64,000 nt of DNA from Nectonema munidae (GCA_030549495.1 JAUIRK010000903.1:434001-498000), one strand, 5' to 3'. Positions 47,641 to 58,956 are shown, counted from the first letter of the stretch. The notes: a model not told the origin generated them from the sequence alone. Translations and numbers: made by a program.

Positions 47641-48209
47641 TGAAACTAAAGGAAGATTGAACTTTCAGCATTTTATTTGAAAATAAATGGAATGGAGAAG
47701 ACAAATGTGTGATACTAAATTTATATGAAACATGACAATACATAAATCATGTTTCTGTAGACGATGATGCAATCACATACGAAGCAAAAACAAACGAAGA
47801 CATTATTTTAGACATTGAACATCAAAGACAATCAGAAAATCAAGAATCTATTGAGCAAGATGGGGATAGCGATGACAATGCAGAAGAGAGAGTGATGAGT
47901 AACGCTGATGCTAATTTGATGACAAAAAACTTTAGCGCTATGTGTTAAGCAAAGAAAAGGTTTTAAAAAGCATGCTTGTTCTTCGTAATTTTGTTGAAAA
48001 AACATGCACAAATCAATGTGCAGAAAAAAAAATTACTGATTTTTTTGTATAAAGCATCAATTTTAAGCATACTTTTTTGTTTAGATATATTTTTAGAGTA
48101 AAATATTTTTTATGTTTTTAAAGAATTCATTTTAAAGTTTCATTGCAACAAAGTTTAATTATAGCAAAAAAAATTTGGCTTTGAAATTCGTTGTAACAGG
48201 GTCTGACTG
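47640..48209 (+). pseudogene. Tigger/pogo transposase C-terminus and 3' TIR
   Basis: The terminus TTGTAACAGGGTCTGACTG (ending at 48209) is the inverse of CAGTCAGACCCTGTTACAA, the standard Tigger/pogo end, followed by the expected TA. Upstream, an acidic segment (EQDGDSDDNAEERVMSNAD at about 47850-47910) and a closing EKKITDFFV before a stop at about 48052 match the transposase tail. Frames are broken. The element sits within family L copy 4, at a TA in its TATATTTTATGTAAAAT motif, so it is younger than copy 4. The 5' part is missing. Confidence 0.8.
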
Positions 48210-48210
48210 T

Positions 48211-48617
48211 ATTTTATGTAAAATTTGAAAGAATATTTTATTAAATATATATCTGATCAATCAAAATTTTGATTGACATTTTCTAAAATGTATCCATGAT
48301 TATTGAAAAAATTAAATATATAAGGTATTATGCATTAAAAACTGTATATTAAATTTTCAAGGTAGTATATAATATATACCTTAAGTTATAAGGTTAACTA
48401 CAGATAATGTCAAAATTTTGTTCAAAATTTTAATTTTTGATTTTGATTGACAGTTTTTGACATGAGAGGGTCATTCAACTACCATGAAAATGGTATCAAA
48501 AGATGCAGCTAGCGATTTTAAGAAAAGTCACGAAATTTGAAGAGATATGATTCAGCCAATTTTGTACAATTAATTTTTTAGTTAAGGGGGTATTTTACAC
48601 CCCCAACACTAATAGGG
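48211..48617 (+). mobile_element. Family L large TTAA repeat, copy 4 (3' end)
   Basis: It starts inside the last 3'-array unit (TTTTATGTAAAATTTGAAAG) at the Tigger junction, continues through TTTTGATTGACAGTTTTTGA, GGTATCAAAAGATGCAGCTA and GTCACGAAATTTGAAG, and ends CACCCCCAACACTAATAGGG followed by TTAA (48618-48621). This is the best-preserved 3' terminus of the family, and its inverse reads CCCTATTAGTGTTGGGGG. The left part is not found beyond the Tigger relic. Confidence 0.9.
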
Positions 48618-48621
48618 TTAA

Positions 48622-49334
48622 ACTTCGATTCAATTCCTCGAATCTCAATTGAACTCATCAATCAGAATACACACACGCTTTCCTATCCTTTTGCACTCAT
48701 TAGTTTCAATATTATTTCTTCATCACATCTCACTTGGCCCTCGCTATTATATCTTCCGATTTATTAGCTTTTTACAAACACTCTTGATTTTGACACTCTA
48801 ATTATATGGCAATAAAAGTTTTTATCTTGATTTTTCTTCATATTTTTTTACTCTTCCTATTTTATATTCCTAAGATTTTTGACTACATTTTTCATATTTA
48901 TTAGCAAGACTTTGTAAATTTAACTAAATGAATTTTTCCTAGACTCATAATTTTCTGTAAAAATCATAATTATATAAAATAAAGGAGAATTAAATTTGAA
49001 TCAATAGTGAAAAATTTAAAAAAATAGTTAAAATGAGATTGCAAAAAAACGAATTGTGAAAGATGGCGAGTGATTGCGAATAAAAATTAGGAATGCGTAA
49101 AAAAGTTACACCAGTTGTTTCCTATTCTTAAATAAAATTGTCCTCAATAAATTTTGATTTATTTAATTTATTTTAATTTAATTCGATTACAGGGTAACAC
49201 CGTAAAACAATTTATTTTGAAATGCAGCAAATTATAACTAAATTTTTGTTGAAAGTCAATTTTTTGGTTTTATAAAGTTGTTTTCTTCTTTGCCTTGTAA
49301 TCAATGAAAATATCATCGTGTAAATAAACAATGA
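48622..49334. other. AT-rich DNA, no gene seen
   Basis: No feature recognised. Confidence 0.35.
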
Positions 49335-49656
49335 AAATCAAATTTGGCAGAAGTTGCCTGCATTGCATTGAGAGAAAGAACGAATGTCGTCTTCTCATTT
49401 GTAGTTGCAAAGAGAGAGAAAAGTGACAGAGAATGAGACCGGCCTACGCTCAAGGCGTCGAACTCACAGGGCGGAGACAGCTCAAAGAACAAAATGCCAT
49501 GATTTACAACCGTCGAGAAATGGCCTATGGCGAGAAATGACCGACTACCTTTTGTATATTTATAAGGATGTGGCATGAGTTGAATTCATCCTCACTTACA
49601 TGATTGCCATTTCGCAAAATGAAAGCTGGGAAGAAAGAGCAAGCTCGAGTGAAGAA
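49335..49656 (+). promoter_or_regulatory. Candidate promoter and short first exon
   Basis: A GC-richer patch with AGAGAGAG (near 49411) and GAGAATGAGACC motifs leads to a TATA-like TATTTATAAGG at 49557-49567. Fifty bases further is CAAAATG, then a basic 13-codon frame MKAGKKEQARVKK that meets a possible splice donor (GAAGAA|GTATAT, GT at 49657). Without splicing the frame stops after 24 codons at 49693. No downstream exon is recognised. It may equally be part of an unknown element. Confidence 0.25.
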
Positions 49657-49904
49657 GTATATTTGTTACTCCATTGAATATTACTCATATTGATTGATTA
49701 AATGCATCTTACTTTTGAAAACTAATATGATTTGCTGCTATGTTGATATTATATTTTAGCTTTTTGTTTTCCATACTCTATTTTAAAATGGAATAAGGCA
49801 AAGTAGCTTTTCATAGTATAAAAAAATAAAATAAAAATAAATGACGACTTTATTGAAATAAAAGGAATTCAAAATCCAAAAATTACTTCTCAGTATTTGG
49901 AGAA

Positions 49905-50002
49905 GACGCTCTTCTGGAGTGAAGTGAAACGAGAGAGAGAACTTTCAGAGAGAACCTTCTTTTATTATACTCTCTTCTTTCACTTCACTCCCAAAGAGTG
50001 TT
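49905..50002. other. Strong hairpin with about 32-bp arms
   Basis: Left arm 49905-49936 (with TCTGGAGTGAAGTGAAAC) and right arm 49971-50002 (with TTTCACTTCACTCCC) pair at roughly 27 of 32 positions around a loop of about 34 bases. The centre GGAGTGAAGTGAAA / TTTCACTTCACTCC is a perfect 14-bp match. Its size resembles a microRNA precursor; a tiny foldback MITE is the alternative. Confidence 0.6.
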
Positions 50003-50937
50003 TGATAGAAATATTGGGAATAATGTTACTATTTTCAATTCTTTTTATTTCAATAAAGTCGTTATATATTTTTATATTATTTTTTTAAGTATAAATTTTT
50101 CTATTGTTATGCCTTTTTAAAAACAGAAAATAGTGCATGTTTCTTCATTCGAGACTTTTTCGTTGAAAAAAACATTTGAAATGAAGTTTAACTGAAACTT
50201 TTTAATTTCAGCTCCGGCATTACCTGCAATAAATTAAAATTGGCATGAAAAAACGTATAGTTACTTTAATTGAAATATGATTAGTAATTATCATATAAAA
50301 AGTAACCAAGCTCTTAAATTTTGCTTGATGATTTTACTTATGATGAAATATTTTACTTAGGAATAGGATAAAGAATACTTCCAAAATTTCCACTACTCCC
50401 CAGCTTTGTCAAAATACGAATCTTTCTCTAATTATTTGTAATTTTCTCCACTAAATCTCTATATATTCAACTTGGGCACGGATAGTGGTGTAAAATCAGC
50501 ATATCATATTACGTGGCTGAGTTTATGATGTGCACAATTTTCTTCCTTACTTTTCTGCAGTCACTTTTGGAAAGAAAATGTTTACATTTGTTTGCTTTGT
50601 TACATACACGGCTTGCCTTCCAGACAAAATAATTGTTCTCTTGGTGCAAAATGAATGAGCCCCTTCCTATCTTACTTTCATCAATCCAGAATGATTATTC
50701 TTGAAACAATAAAAACTTACGTAAAATAGTGTTTACCTTTAGTCTACTAGGCTAACTCTCAGCTTGAACATTTCGCATCACAAGCTAACACTCATGACAT
50801 CCAATCTTTTATTTTTATATTCCTATTACAAAGCTGCACAAATTTTCTAATCCCTGAAAAATATCCCAAACTAGGGATGACGACCCCAACTGTGTTCGAA
50901 ATAAAAAAAAAATTGGGTTCGTATGATTAAATGTTTA
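50003..50937. other. AT-rich DNA, no gene seen
   Basis: No frame, RNA gene or element end is recognised. Confidence 0.35.
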
Positions 50938-52210
50938 CTACCCCCTATATAGGATAGGCAAAATTTGTCCCCTCAAATGATGGGAGAGGAGCGTATTACA
51001 CTCCTCTTTTTATAAAAAGATTTTTACATATATTTTTAGTGTGATATATATATTTCAAATATGCTAAATCCAGTGGTGATGTTTATTGTTATGAAAATCA
51101 ATCAAACATTCAAAAAATGATATAAATATGACAGCCCATATCAAAATTAAAATTTTTATCTAAATAATTTTATTTAGATGTTAATTTTTTTTATGAAAAT
51201 CCACAAACTTGCCATAAAAAGATTTGAATATGACAGCTCATGTCAAAATTAAACATTTATTTACTTAATTTTACATATAAGCTATTTTCAAGTATATGCT
51301 GAATTTAGTGAGGATGCTTATTTTTTATTAAAATCAATCAGGCGTGTCGAAATATTCAATCAAACCTTACAATCAATGTGAAATATATAAACTTTAAAAT
51401 AAATTATATATGCAGCTTCTAATTATTTTCTTAATCTATTTAATAAACCAACATTTGGTATTTCAAAATATTTCACCTATCAGTAAATTGGGTATCTCGA
51501 TATAACCTTGGAGTTTTGGCTACAAATTCGTTATCGGCTTTTAATCTCTAGTCTCTACGTCATTTCTTCTATATGTATACAGTATGTAATTTTGCTATCC
51601 ATTATATGAAGAAACTTTTTCAATTATTAAAAATAATTAAAATGATCTGTCGAATAATTATAAAAGTGAAATAATCTATTTTTATTTGGTTTGTCAATTC
51701 TTCAATAAATAAAAGCAAATCTAAAATTGTTGAAATGAAAAAAGACGAACTTAAAATAAAAAAGGACGAATTTAAAATAAAAAAGGACGAACTTAAAATG
51801 AAAAAAGACGAACTTAAAATGAAAAAAGATGAACTTAAAATGAAAAAAGACGAACTTAAAATGAAAAAAGACGAACTTAAAATGAAAAAAGACGAACTTA
51901 AAATGGAAAAAGCCGAATTAAAATGAAAAAAGAAGAACTTAAAATGAAAAAAGACGAACTTAAAATGAAAAAAGACGAACTTAAAATGAAAATGGAAGAA
52001 CTTAAGGTGAAAATGCAATATTTTGAAACCTTAAATGCGAAATTTGAGACTAAAAATGAAATTAGCATGGTCAAGTTGGAATAAAAGCCGATATTTATTT
52101 TAAATTTGGAAAATATTCTTGTAGACCGTTTTTAGAAGTTAACCGATAAATTTATTCACACTTTGAGACATTTTTGACACCCTAATTTTGAAAAGTGATT
52201 TGGGAAATTT
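50938..52210 (+). mobile_element. Family L large TTAA repeat, copy 5 (rearranged)
   Basis: The 5' end has decayed (CCCCCTATATAGGATAGG), but GGCAAAATTTGTCCCCTCAA aligns with the start of copy 3. The 5' array has two or three worn units (51040-51380), then the first part of the unique middle (CTCTACGTCATT...TATGTAATTTTGCTAT). From about 51610 the middle is replaced by foreign DNA carrying the 21-bp minisatellite. A last 3'-array unit (ATGAAATTAGCATGGTCAAG, GAAGTTAACCG) follows at 52040-52200. The 3' terminus is absent. Confidence 0.75.
51734..52016 (+). repeat. 21-bp minisatellite, about 13 units (KDELKMK type)
   Basis: Each unit is built on GACGAACTTAAAATGAAAAA and encodes the heptad KDELKMK. 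Since 21 is a multiple of three, both strands stay open across most of the array: a 63-codon Lys/Glu-rich plus frame and a 132-codon Phe-rich minus frame. One unit has lost a base. Units are nearly identical, so the array is young. It shares its unit with 18645-18787 in the opposite orientation. Confidence 0.95.
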
Positions 52211-52779
52211 TCTTGATCCTTTTTCTCTTTGATCAAAAAAACGAAAACCTAATCAAAGCAAAGAATTTTGTACCAACTTTATGACTCCAATACACTTTTA
52301 AGCCAACACATGACAAGGAAAGCGAATTTATTTTTTAAAAGTCAAAGAATTTATTTAAAGTATATATTTAATATTTAAAATATTGTTTTATATTTGGTGA
52401 CATAAACACGAGATTTGATCCGGTTTTTTGTAAGAAAACTTTTTTGGGTAGAAACTTGGCTTTAAAACGTCAAGTTAAAAAAAAGAATTGACTTCAATTC
52501 TTCTCTTAATTCATTTCCTATTTGGACATCAAAATAAAGTTTTAATTTCATTCATTTTTATTAGTTAATTTTGAATATTATGATCATCAAAAAGTATAAG
52601 ATGTAATCACTCTTTTACTATTACTGGAACTCATAAAGAAACTAATGAAGTTTTATAGTTTGATTTTTTGGTCAAATTGGATTTTTATACAAAACAAGTG
52701 AAATTGACATACTGGTTTTTCAAAAATTTTTGGCATTATTGTCTGAGAATAAAAATCCATTTATGTTTGTTTAACAAGA
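52211..52779. other. AT-rich DNA, no gene seen
   Basis: No feature recognised. Confidence 0.35.
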
Positions 52780-53240
52780 GGAACACATTGTCAATAACTA
52801 CCCTCAACTCTTTCGGCTCTGAGGACAGGTGTGACATCAGTGTTCCAAAGAATGAAAATCGTAGGCTTTATTTATATATTAATTGATTGAAATAGAAAGC
52901 GTATGATTAGTGTTAAAAATTTTGGTCTTCAAAGATCAAGTTAATCTTAGGCTCTCGAAATAATCTTTCATCAAATATCGACTGCTTTTACTCTAATATG
53001 GATGAAATATTATCGGAAAGAAAAAACTCAGAAATCGACATTTTCTTTGGTGATTTCAACCTACACTTGCGCACAGAAAATAACTCGATTTTTGACTTTA
53101 TCAACATTGTAAATTCTAATCTAAGGGATTCTAATTCAGCATCAATTCTCGATTTCGCTCTGTCTCTCGAACAATTATTGACAATTTTCTCATACCACGG
53201 TCATTTTCCAATTTCAAAGCTTCTGTCTTTGAAACATTAA
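52780..53240 (+). mobile_element. LINE endonuclease-domain fragment
   Basis: The frame 52998-53240 contains IDIFFGDFNLHL, the GDFN motif of the apurinic-type endonuclease of non-LTR elements. It is followed by ASILDFALS at the S/T-x-(I/L)D block and YHGHFPIS at the SDHxPI block, where the catalytic SDH has been lost. Upstream, LCLFNKRNTLSITT-like sequence at about 52770-52830 may be the preceding part. It is too short to assign a clade, and is not linked to the RT fragment at 43.2 kb. Confidence 0.55.
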
Positions 53241-53252
53241 TTTAAAATCAAC

Positions 53253-53393
53253 GCTACTAAAATCCCCGAAAACCAAAGTATTACGTTTTAGGTTTTTTTT
53301 GTTAGTAGTATATATTATTGCTAAACTTTTTAATAAATAAATAGTCCTAAAATTTTGGTATCGGGGATTTTGATTTTTGGGGATTTTGGTAGC
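53253..53393. mobile_element. Small foldback with repeated GGGGATTTTG motif
   Basis: GCTACTAAAATCCCCGAAAA on the left is the inverse of the right side, where CGGGGATTTTGATTTTTGGG and GGGATTTTGGTAGC lie. Four copies of GGGGATTTT follow at about 20-base spacing up to 53420. It may be a MITE; no target duplication is seen. Confidence 0.45.
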
Positions 53394-53868
53394 GGGGATT
53401 TTAGTTTTGGGGGATTTTGACTAGGAACCTAAATAAATTTTATAAATTTATTTAGAAAAAAATAAAATTATGAGAATAATTTGGTATTCGAAAGTTTTTC
53501 ACACATGTGACTTCTGAATAGAAGTCTTGAATATATTTACGTAATCAAACTTCGAATAAATTTTTTTCTTACGAGAGATGTTTTCCGATTGAAAATTCAA
53601 AAACTGTAGGATAAAATTTTCTATAAACTTTGAAAATATTCAATTTTTGTATGTCTTTCAAATTGCCATTTAAAAAGTGAAACTATTCATTTTTTAGTTT
53701 TTTGAATACTTTGCTAAATATATCTAAGACACTTAAAAAAGGTGAAAAACAGATCATTTTCACAAAAAAACTTGAAATATTGTAATGAGCTTATCAGTAT
53801 GCAAAATTAAAAATCACACACTTTTTTTAAAAACATGAACAACACAAAAGTTAAAATTTTATTGTGAA
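53394..53868. other. AT-rich DNA, no gene seen
   Basis: No feature recognised beyond the trailing GGGGATTTT repeats. Confidence 0.3.
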
Positions 53869-54340
53869 AATTTAAAAAATTTTAGTTTCTTTGAAGCCTT
53901 TAGTTTTCATTTGAGTTTCAAAATCCTCTGAAAAAATATGCAAAGAACTCGCATTCTTCTTTGCAAAGTTGAATCTTGTCAAGTGGTTTATTTTTTGCTC
54001 ATCATTTTTCTCTATCCATTTAATTGGATTTACACAAAATTTTTTTGAAATTTCCTTCAAATTCAATTTTTCCTTTTCTAATGATTGCACTTTCAATATC
54101 ATAATACATTGGTTTAACAATTTCATTATATATTTTTTCAATTAATGAAGAGTCATCTACGGGTTTCCAATTATTATTTTGTTTGAGAAAATTGGTTAAT
54201 GGTTTCAAATTTTGAAGGAGTTGTTGCTTTCAAAACTTTGTATGTATTTAACGGCATAGGATTCAAATGTTGCAATATCATTTGAACTTAGTATACCTTG
54301 GGAATCAAGCTTCTTTCTTTCAATGGACATCCTAAATTGT
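53869..54340 (-). pseudogene. Disrupted coding-like region of unknown family
   Basis: Overlapping minus-strand frames (54208-54020 and 54141-53872), plus a further open stretch above 54200, have balanced, protein-like composition, for example WKPVDDSSLIEKIYNEIVK and PIKWIEKNDEQKINHLTRF. I recognise no domain. It looks like a remnant of a transposon- or virus-borne protein, or of a host gene; its origin is open. Confidence 0.35.
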
Positions 54341-54939
54341 CTGAAAGATATCTTTGAAAATTTTGCTTGATATGTCGTGTGCAAGTCATTATATGACTTT
54401 TCTCAAAAATGTGTCAGCGCAATTTTTAGAGATTTTATTCAGAGAGATAAAGAGAGGGGAGGGGGAGAGAAAGAGAGGAATACATTGTTTGAAGACATCA
54501 ACATTTTACAAGAGATGAAGATATATTATATGTATACAATAGTAGTTTATGTTAAAAAAGTGATGATGGCTTGTAAGTGTATTTAATTAAACGAAGAAAG
54601 AAGTAGTACAAAAATGGAATTTTTTGCCTATCATGAAAAAAGAAAGTTGTATACAATCACAGTAGTTTTTGTTGCAGGAAGAAGGAGTAAAGTTAATAAT
54701 TTGAAACAGAATACTTTTCAGTAAACGGTTAAGGATGGAGTTGAAACGCTTACAATGATGAGAAAAGTGTGCTTATCATCAAATATATTAGTTTTATAAT
54801 ATATACGACTATTTTTGAATTTGAGAGACAGTAATATACTATTCATAGTGGGTGTTTCATTTTTCTGCTATTATGTCTTCATAGTAGTTCAAAAATGATT
54901 TTTTTTGTATCTAATCCTTCTATATTTTGCCTAATTTTG
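54341..54939. other. AT-rich DNA with a GA-rich patch
   Basis: A purine-rich stretch (GAGAGATAAAGAGAGGGGAG) lies near 54440-54480. No gene is seen. Confidence 0.35.
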
Positions 54940-55255
54940 GAGGCTTTCTGTAGATTTCTGTAAATTTCACTGGATTTCGGTAGATTTTAGTATATAGTTT
55001 TGGAAGAATTCTGTATATTCCTATGAATTTTGATAGATTTCGATGAATTTTGGTAGATTTGGTTTTTTCGGTAGATTTTTGGTGGATTTCGTTAAAATTT
55101 AATAGATTTTCTAAAAGAAATTCTTTAGATTTCAGTGAATTTAGGTGGATTTCTATGAATTTTGGTAAATTTTGAAAGATTTCGATAAATTTCAGTGGAT
55201 TTCGGTAGATTATTGGAGGATTTCGGTAGATTTTTGTAGATTTCGGTAAAAATTC
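54940..55255. repeat. Degenerate minisatellite, about 11-13 bp unit
   Basis: The motif GGTAGATTTC(G), with variants such as TGGATTTCGG and TGAATTTTGG, repeats some two dozen times with irregular spacing. The decay suggests an old array. Confidence 0.75.
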
Positions 55256-56815
55256 ACACCCTAATAATACTTGTGTGCCTTATTTCGTATAGATATATTG
55301 ATTTATAGCTATCTTGTGACTGGCTCCAGAAAATTGCGCTATCAAACAAATACATGTCGATGCAGAATGCCAAACTTATTCAGTTTTATAACAAGTTCTA
55401 GGTCCAGTTGTTTACTCGTATCCAACATGACTTTTTAGTTTTTTATCTTAATGATCATTTATTGATAATAATGATTTATCATTCACCAAAACAATATTAA
55501 CAACACAAATAGTTTTAGCCCTTCCTAATTTTTTTGGGATTTGACTTCGCAGATACACAACAAAACACAAATAATAGTTAACACAGACACGCGAATTTTT
55601 TACTTAAGACAAACTACAAATTGAATAATTCGAATCATTCATTAATCCGCCCAAATGAGCAGGGAACCAAAGGGTGCGGATAAACGAGGCAAGAAATATT
55701 CTAATGAAACATTATAAAAATGTGAAAAATAGTCTTAAAATATTTATACGGTCTGACCTCGATAATTTCAAAATTGAATATAGGGATAAAATTAAGTAAG
55801 AATAAAAATTCCCCTTTTAAATTCATATACATACAAAGGTGTAGCCACTGGAAATGATATTAAAATTACAAAAAAAATTTTAAACAGTAATTTTTCACTA
55901 ATTTTTAAAAAAAGGTGTGCATTTGTTAACTTCTAAAATTTTTCCATTTTCAATTAGAAACACTTTCACACTTTTGGGCTTACAAATTTTAAGACTGCTC
56001 TACAATATAGGCATTGAAACGAAATGTATGCAAACTCTTTTTCAAGAAAGGTACTCAGGAAGTGGATGTAGCTAGAATTTTTTATCTGGACGGACCAAAT
56101 GGAGCACAACATATAACCTTCAATATCTCTATGTCTGTTTCTATTTCCTTGTCAAATTTGTGATTTTATCAAAGTCAATATTTATAATTTTCATTTGCCA
56201 CACATCTAATAAAACTAAGGCATCTATAGACCCATAAAATTTGAATTACATAGCTACTCCACTTCACCATTATTATTTTTTCTTATAAAGCCATCTTAAT
56301 GTAATTTAAAAGATTTGATCCTCACAGCCAATGATATCCATGCTTTTTTAATATTTTCATTTTGCCAAAAGATAAATTATAAACATCCTTTATTGCAGGC
56401 TTCTCAACTTCTTTGTTGAAATTTACTCAAGGCCTTAAAAATTTTATTTAAGGCTAAAACCTACAACATATAAGAATAGGGCAATCACAATAGTCTATTT
56501 GTTTGTAATCAATGTGAAAATATATTAATGAGATAAATGTTGTTATTTTGCTTCAATTCAAAAACTTTTAACTTTTAAAGGTAATGGATAAGATGGTAAT
56601 GGACGCTAAATCTTTTTCCCAGCACATAAAATGGGCCCTGGGTTGGAAAAGTGTGCTCTATTGTATAAAAAAGCAGCAGTTAATCGCAAGGCAATGTTTT
56701 TGTAAAGCTTGGGAAATATCTTTAAAGATAACACTAATGGAACTATAACTTTAAGAGAAGCGTCTGGTCCCAAGTGCCACTGGCTACATGGTTGGTTGAC
56801 ACTGTTGTGCTCTGA
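55256..56815. other. AT-rich DNA, no gene seen
   Basis: At about 55670-55770, GGGTGCGGATAAACGAGGC and GGTCTGACCTCGATAATTTC resemble Tigger/pogo MITE termini, but no paired ends could be fixed. The remainder is featureless. Confidence 0.35.
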
Positions 56816-56840
56816 CTGTGTGTGTGTGTGTGTGTGTGTA
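56816..56840. repeat. (TG)n microsatellite
   Basis: About 12 TG units. The hAT element that follows inserted at its right edge, so its target duplication (GTGTGTAT) is partly microsatellite. Confidence 0.9.
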
Positions 56841-57127
56841 TAAGTGCTCTGCGCGGGGCGGATAACCCGCGTGGGTTTTGCGGGACACGCACCCACGGGG
56901 CGAACGCGGGTTATATTTTACGGGTTGGGTTGGATGCAGGTTTTATTATTATAGCGCGGACAATATGTGGGTTACCCACATGGACTTTTATACTGGTTAT
57001 ATTGAGTGTGTGTTAGCCTGTATGGAAATAGCTTATTTTTAATTGCTATGTGTTACATATATTGGGAATTGAGAAAATAGTGTATGAAGTGGAGTCGTAA
57101 TTGAAATGAAAGAAAGATACAACGCGT

Positions 57128-57436
57128 TTGATTTGTCTGATTGATGGGTGTAGAAGAGAAGAGAGAGAAAAGATCAGATGTGAATATTATATTTTTGAAA
57201 TACCCATGTCTGATTCTTTGCAGGTTTCATATAATTTGAAATCTAGATTATATAAAATAAAATGTGTAAATGGATGGAAATCGGAGGTCTGGAAGACGTT
57301 TGGGCTCGTGGTAGATGAAAAAAAACATGATTTGGATTTTGCAGCTTGTAAAATATGCTTTCAAGCTTTCACATTATTAAACTATCATGTGTTCGTTTGT
57401 TTGAAATTATTTGTTGTGAAGGATTCATTGCCTTAG
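57128..57436 (+). pseudogene. BED-finger start of the hAT transposase
   Basis: The frame contains SEVWKTFGLVVDEKKHDLDF followed by AACKICFQAF. The conserved W/F pair and CxxC of a BED zinc finger are visible, but the closing His pair is not, since the frame shifts into unrelated sequence. BED fingers bind the element's ends in ZBED-type hAT transposases. The true start is not obvious; an alternative Met at EIPMSDSLQ fits the family better than the first one. Confidence 0.7.
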
Positions 57437-57650
57437 TTCAAGAGGTAAATTTTAATGCTTTATTAAATTTGTAAAACTATTTCATATGATAAAACAAACT
57501 TGTTTTCAGTTTTAAAATGCAGTAGTTGAAGGGACAATTTGTTTATTCACATTACACTACTTGTCGAGGACAAATTTTTTTCAAAGGACCTTATTTATAA
57601 AAAAAAATGAATAATATATTTTAAAGTAAGATTATTTTATAACAAGCCAA

Positions 57651-58160
57651 CAGGGATGGATCTAGAGAGGGGGAGGGGGGGGGGTAGGGGGATGCTTCAT
57701 TCAAATGTTTGAGCAAAAATTTACTTCACATAGCATTCTTATAAACAAAATGGCAATACTTATACCTCGGAGGGGAAGATATAGATAATTCAATCAAAAT
57801 GTACAACAATATTCTCGGAAATCCTGATGCTGATGATAAAATAATGCAATTTTTAGAATGAAAAGGTTTTTGCAAAAAGCTTGAGAACAAACCAACGAAA
57901 CCTCTCGAAACACTTTGATATAATTCCAGAAAGAATAAAATATATTAAAAGATTTTTGACATTTTTTGCACGGTTCCTATCACTACATGTTCAGCTGAGA
58001 GAGCTTACAGTTCAATGAGAATATTGAAGAATTATTTACGTAATCGGATGAATTATGAAAGACTCCACCCTGAAATAAATATCAACGTTGAAAAAGTTAT
58101 AGAGAGATTTGCAAAACAAAAAAGAAGAAGAAAAGATTTTGTAATATAAAACTATTTTAT
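57651..58160 (+). mobile_element. Nested fragment of a second hAT (ZMYM/52-kDa-repressor class)
   Basis: It begins CAGGGATGGATCTAGAGAGG with a long G-run, a hAT-like left end. It ends with a dimerisation segment at 57964-58149 reading FCTVPITTCSAERAYSSMRI, then LKNYLRNRMNYERLHPEI, and a stop. This is a different hAT lineage from the host element, whose own dimerisation region lies further right. The middle of the inserted element has been lost and its right terminus is not found. Confidence 0.7.
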
Positions 58161-58242
58161 ATTATATATTATATTGTTGAATAAATGCATTTATTTGCAT
58201 TTGGTTATTCCATAGATTTCGAAATAGGAAAATCATTGCCAA

Positions 58243-58781
58243 GTTAAAGAAAAAGATACTAAAGCATTTTTGTCTGTGAAAATTAAATGTTTAAAAACAC
58301 TAAATGAAAAATTTATTCCAAATCTGTCGAATAAAGTTGCAATTTTTTTTAATACAAAACAAAAACCAATGTGGCAATCTGCGCATCATATCAGCAACTT
58401 GATTTAGATCATGTTTCTGAGAAACTCTGCAACTTTTCCTTCCGAATGACGTCTACAACAGTTTAAACTTTGTGCAAAATTACACTTCATTCTACAAAAA
58501 GGCCATGTTCCACATCTGAGTTTGATGATGAAATTGAGGAAGTTTAATCTAGCGAAATATAAATTGAAAAGTTTTACTACTGTTTTAAAATGGTGGAAAG
58601 AAAATTGCTTAACTTTTCCATATCTTCACATATTGCGCGAAATATCTTATCCATTATGGCAAATAGCGCAACAAGTGAGCGAAATTTTTGTTTTGCTGGT
58701 CACTTAGTCTCAGCGAGGAGATCTTCACTGAAATCCAGTAGCAGCAATGATATTTTGTTTTTAAATAGTGCTATGAAATAA
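58243..58781 (+). pseudogene. Core and dimerisation end of the host hAT transposase
   Basis: LKWWKENCLTFPYLHILRE, then, after a one-base frame change near 58640, ARNILSIMANSATSERNF, CFAGHLVSARRSSL and DILFLNSAMK before a stop. This is the hAT dimerisation domain at full length, closest to ZBED-type elements, and it ends where the protein should. Upstream at 58270-58330, VKIKCLKTLNEKFIPNLSN is a weaker core piece. Frame breaks and the nested insertion make it inactive. Confidence 0.85.
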
Positions 58782-58826
58782 ACTATTTCAAAAGTTATCT
58801 CATATATAGTTTTTATTCTTATTTAA

Positions 58827-58956
58827 CCCATTAAGTACCATAGAAATCAGACCATATTTAAAAAAACGCAGACGATTTATATTCAAAGTCATTGAAAAAA
58901 GCAGACGAAGATGAAATTACTTATGTTCCTAAATGGGAACATTGGGACTTAATGGG
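58827..58956. mobile_element. piggyBac-type MITE, 130 bp, TTAA flanks
   Basis: The ends CCCATTAAGTACC and GGGACTTAATGGG are near-perfect inverses with TTAA on both sides (58823-58826, 58957-58960). An internal CATTGAAAAAAGCAGACGAA is shared with the neighbouring MITE at 59068-59178. TTAA duplications and CCC ends identify the piggyBac superfamily. Confidence 0.9.

Noticed and set aside
51620-52018. 132-codon Phe-rich minus frame
   Set aside because: It is the reverse of the 21-bp minisatellite, open only because the unit length is a multiple of three.
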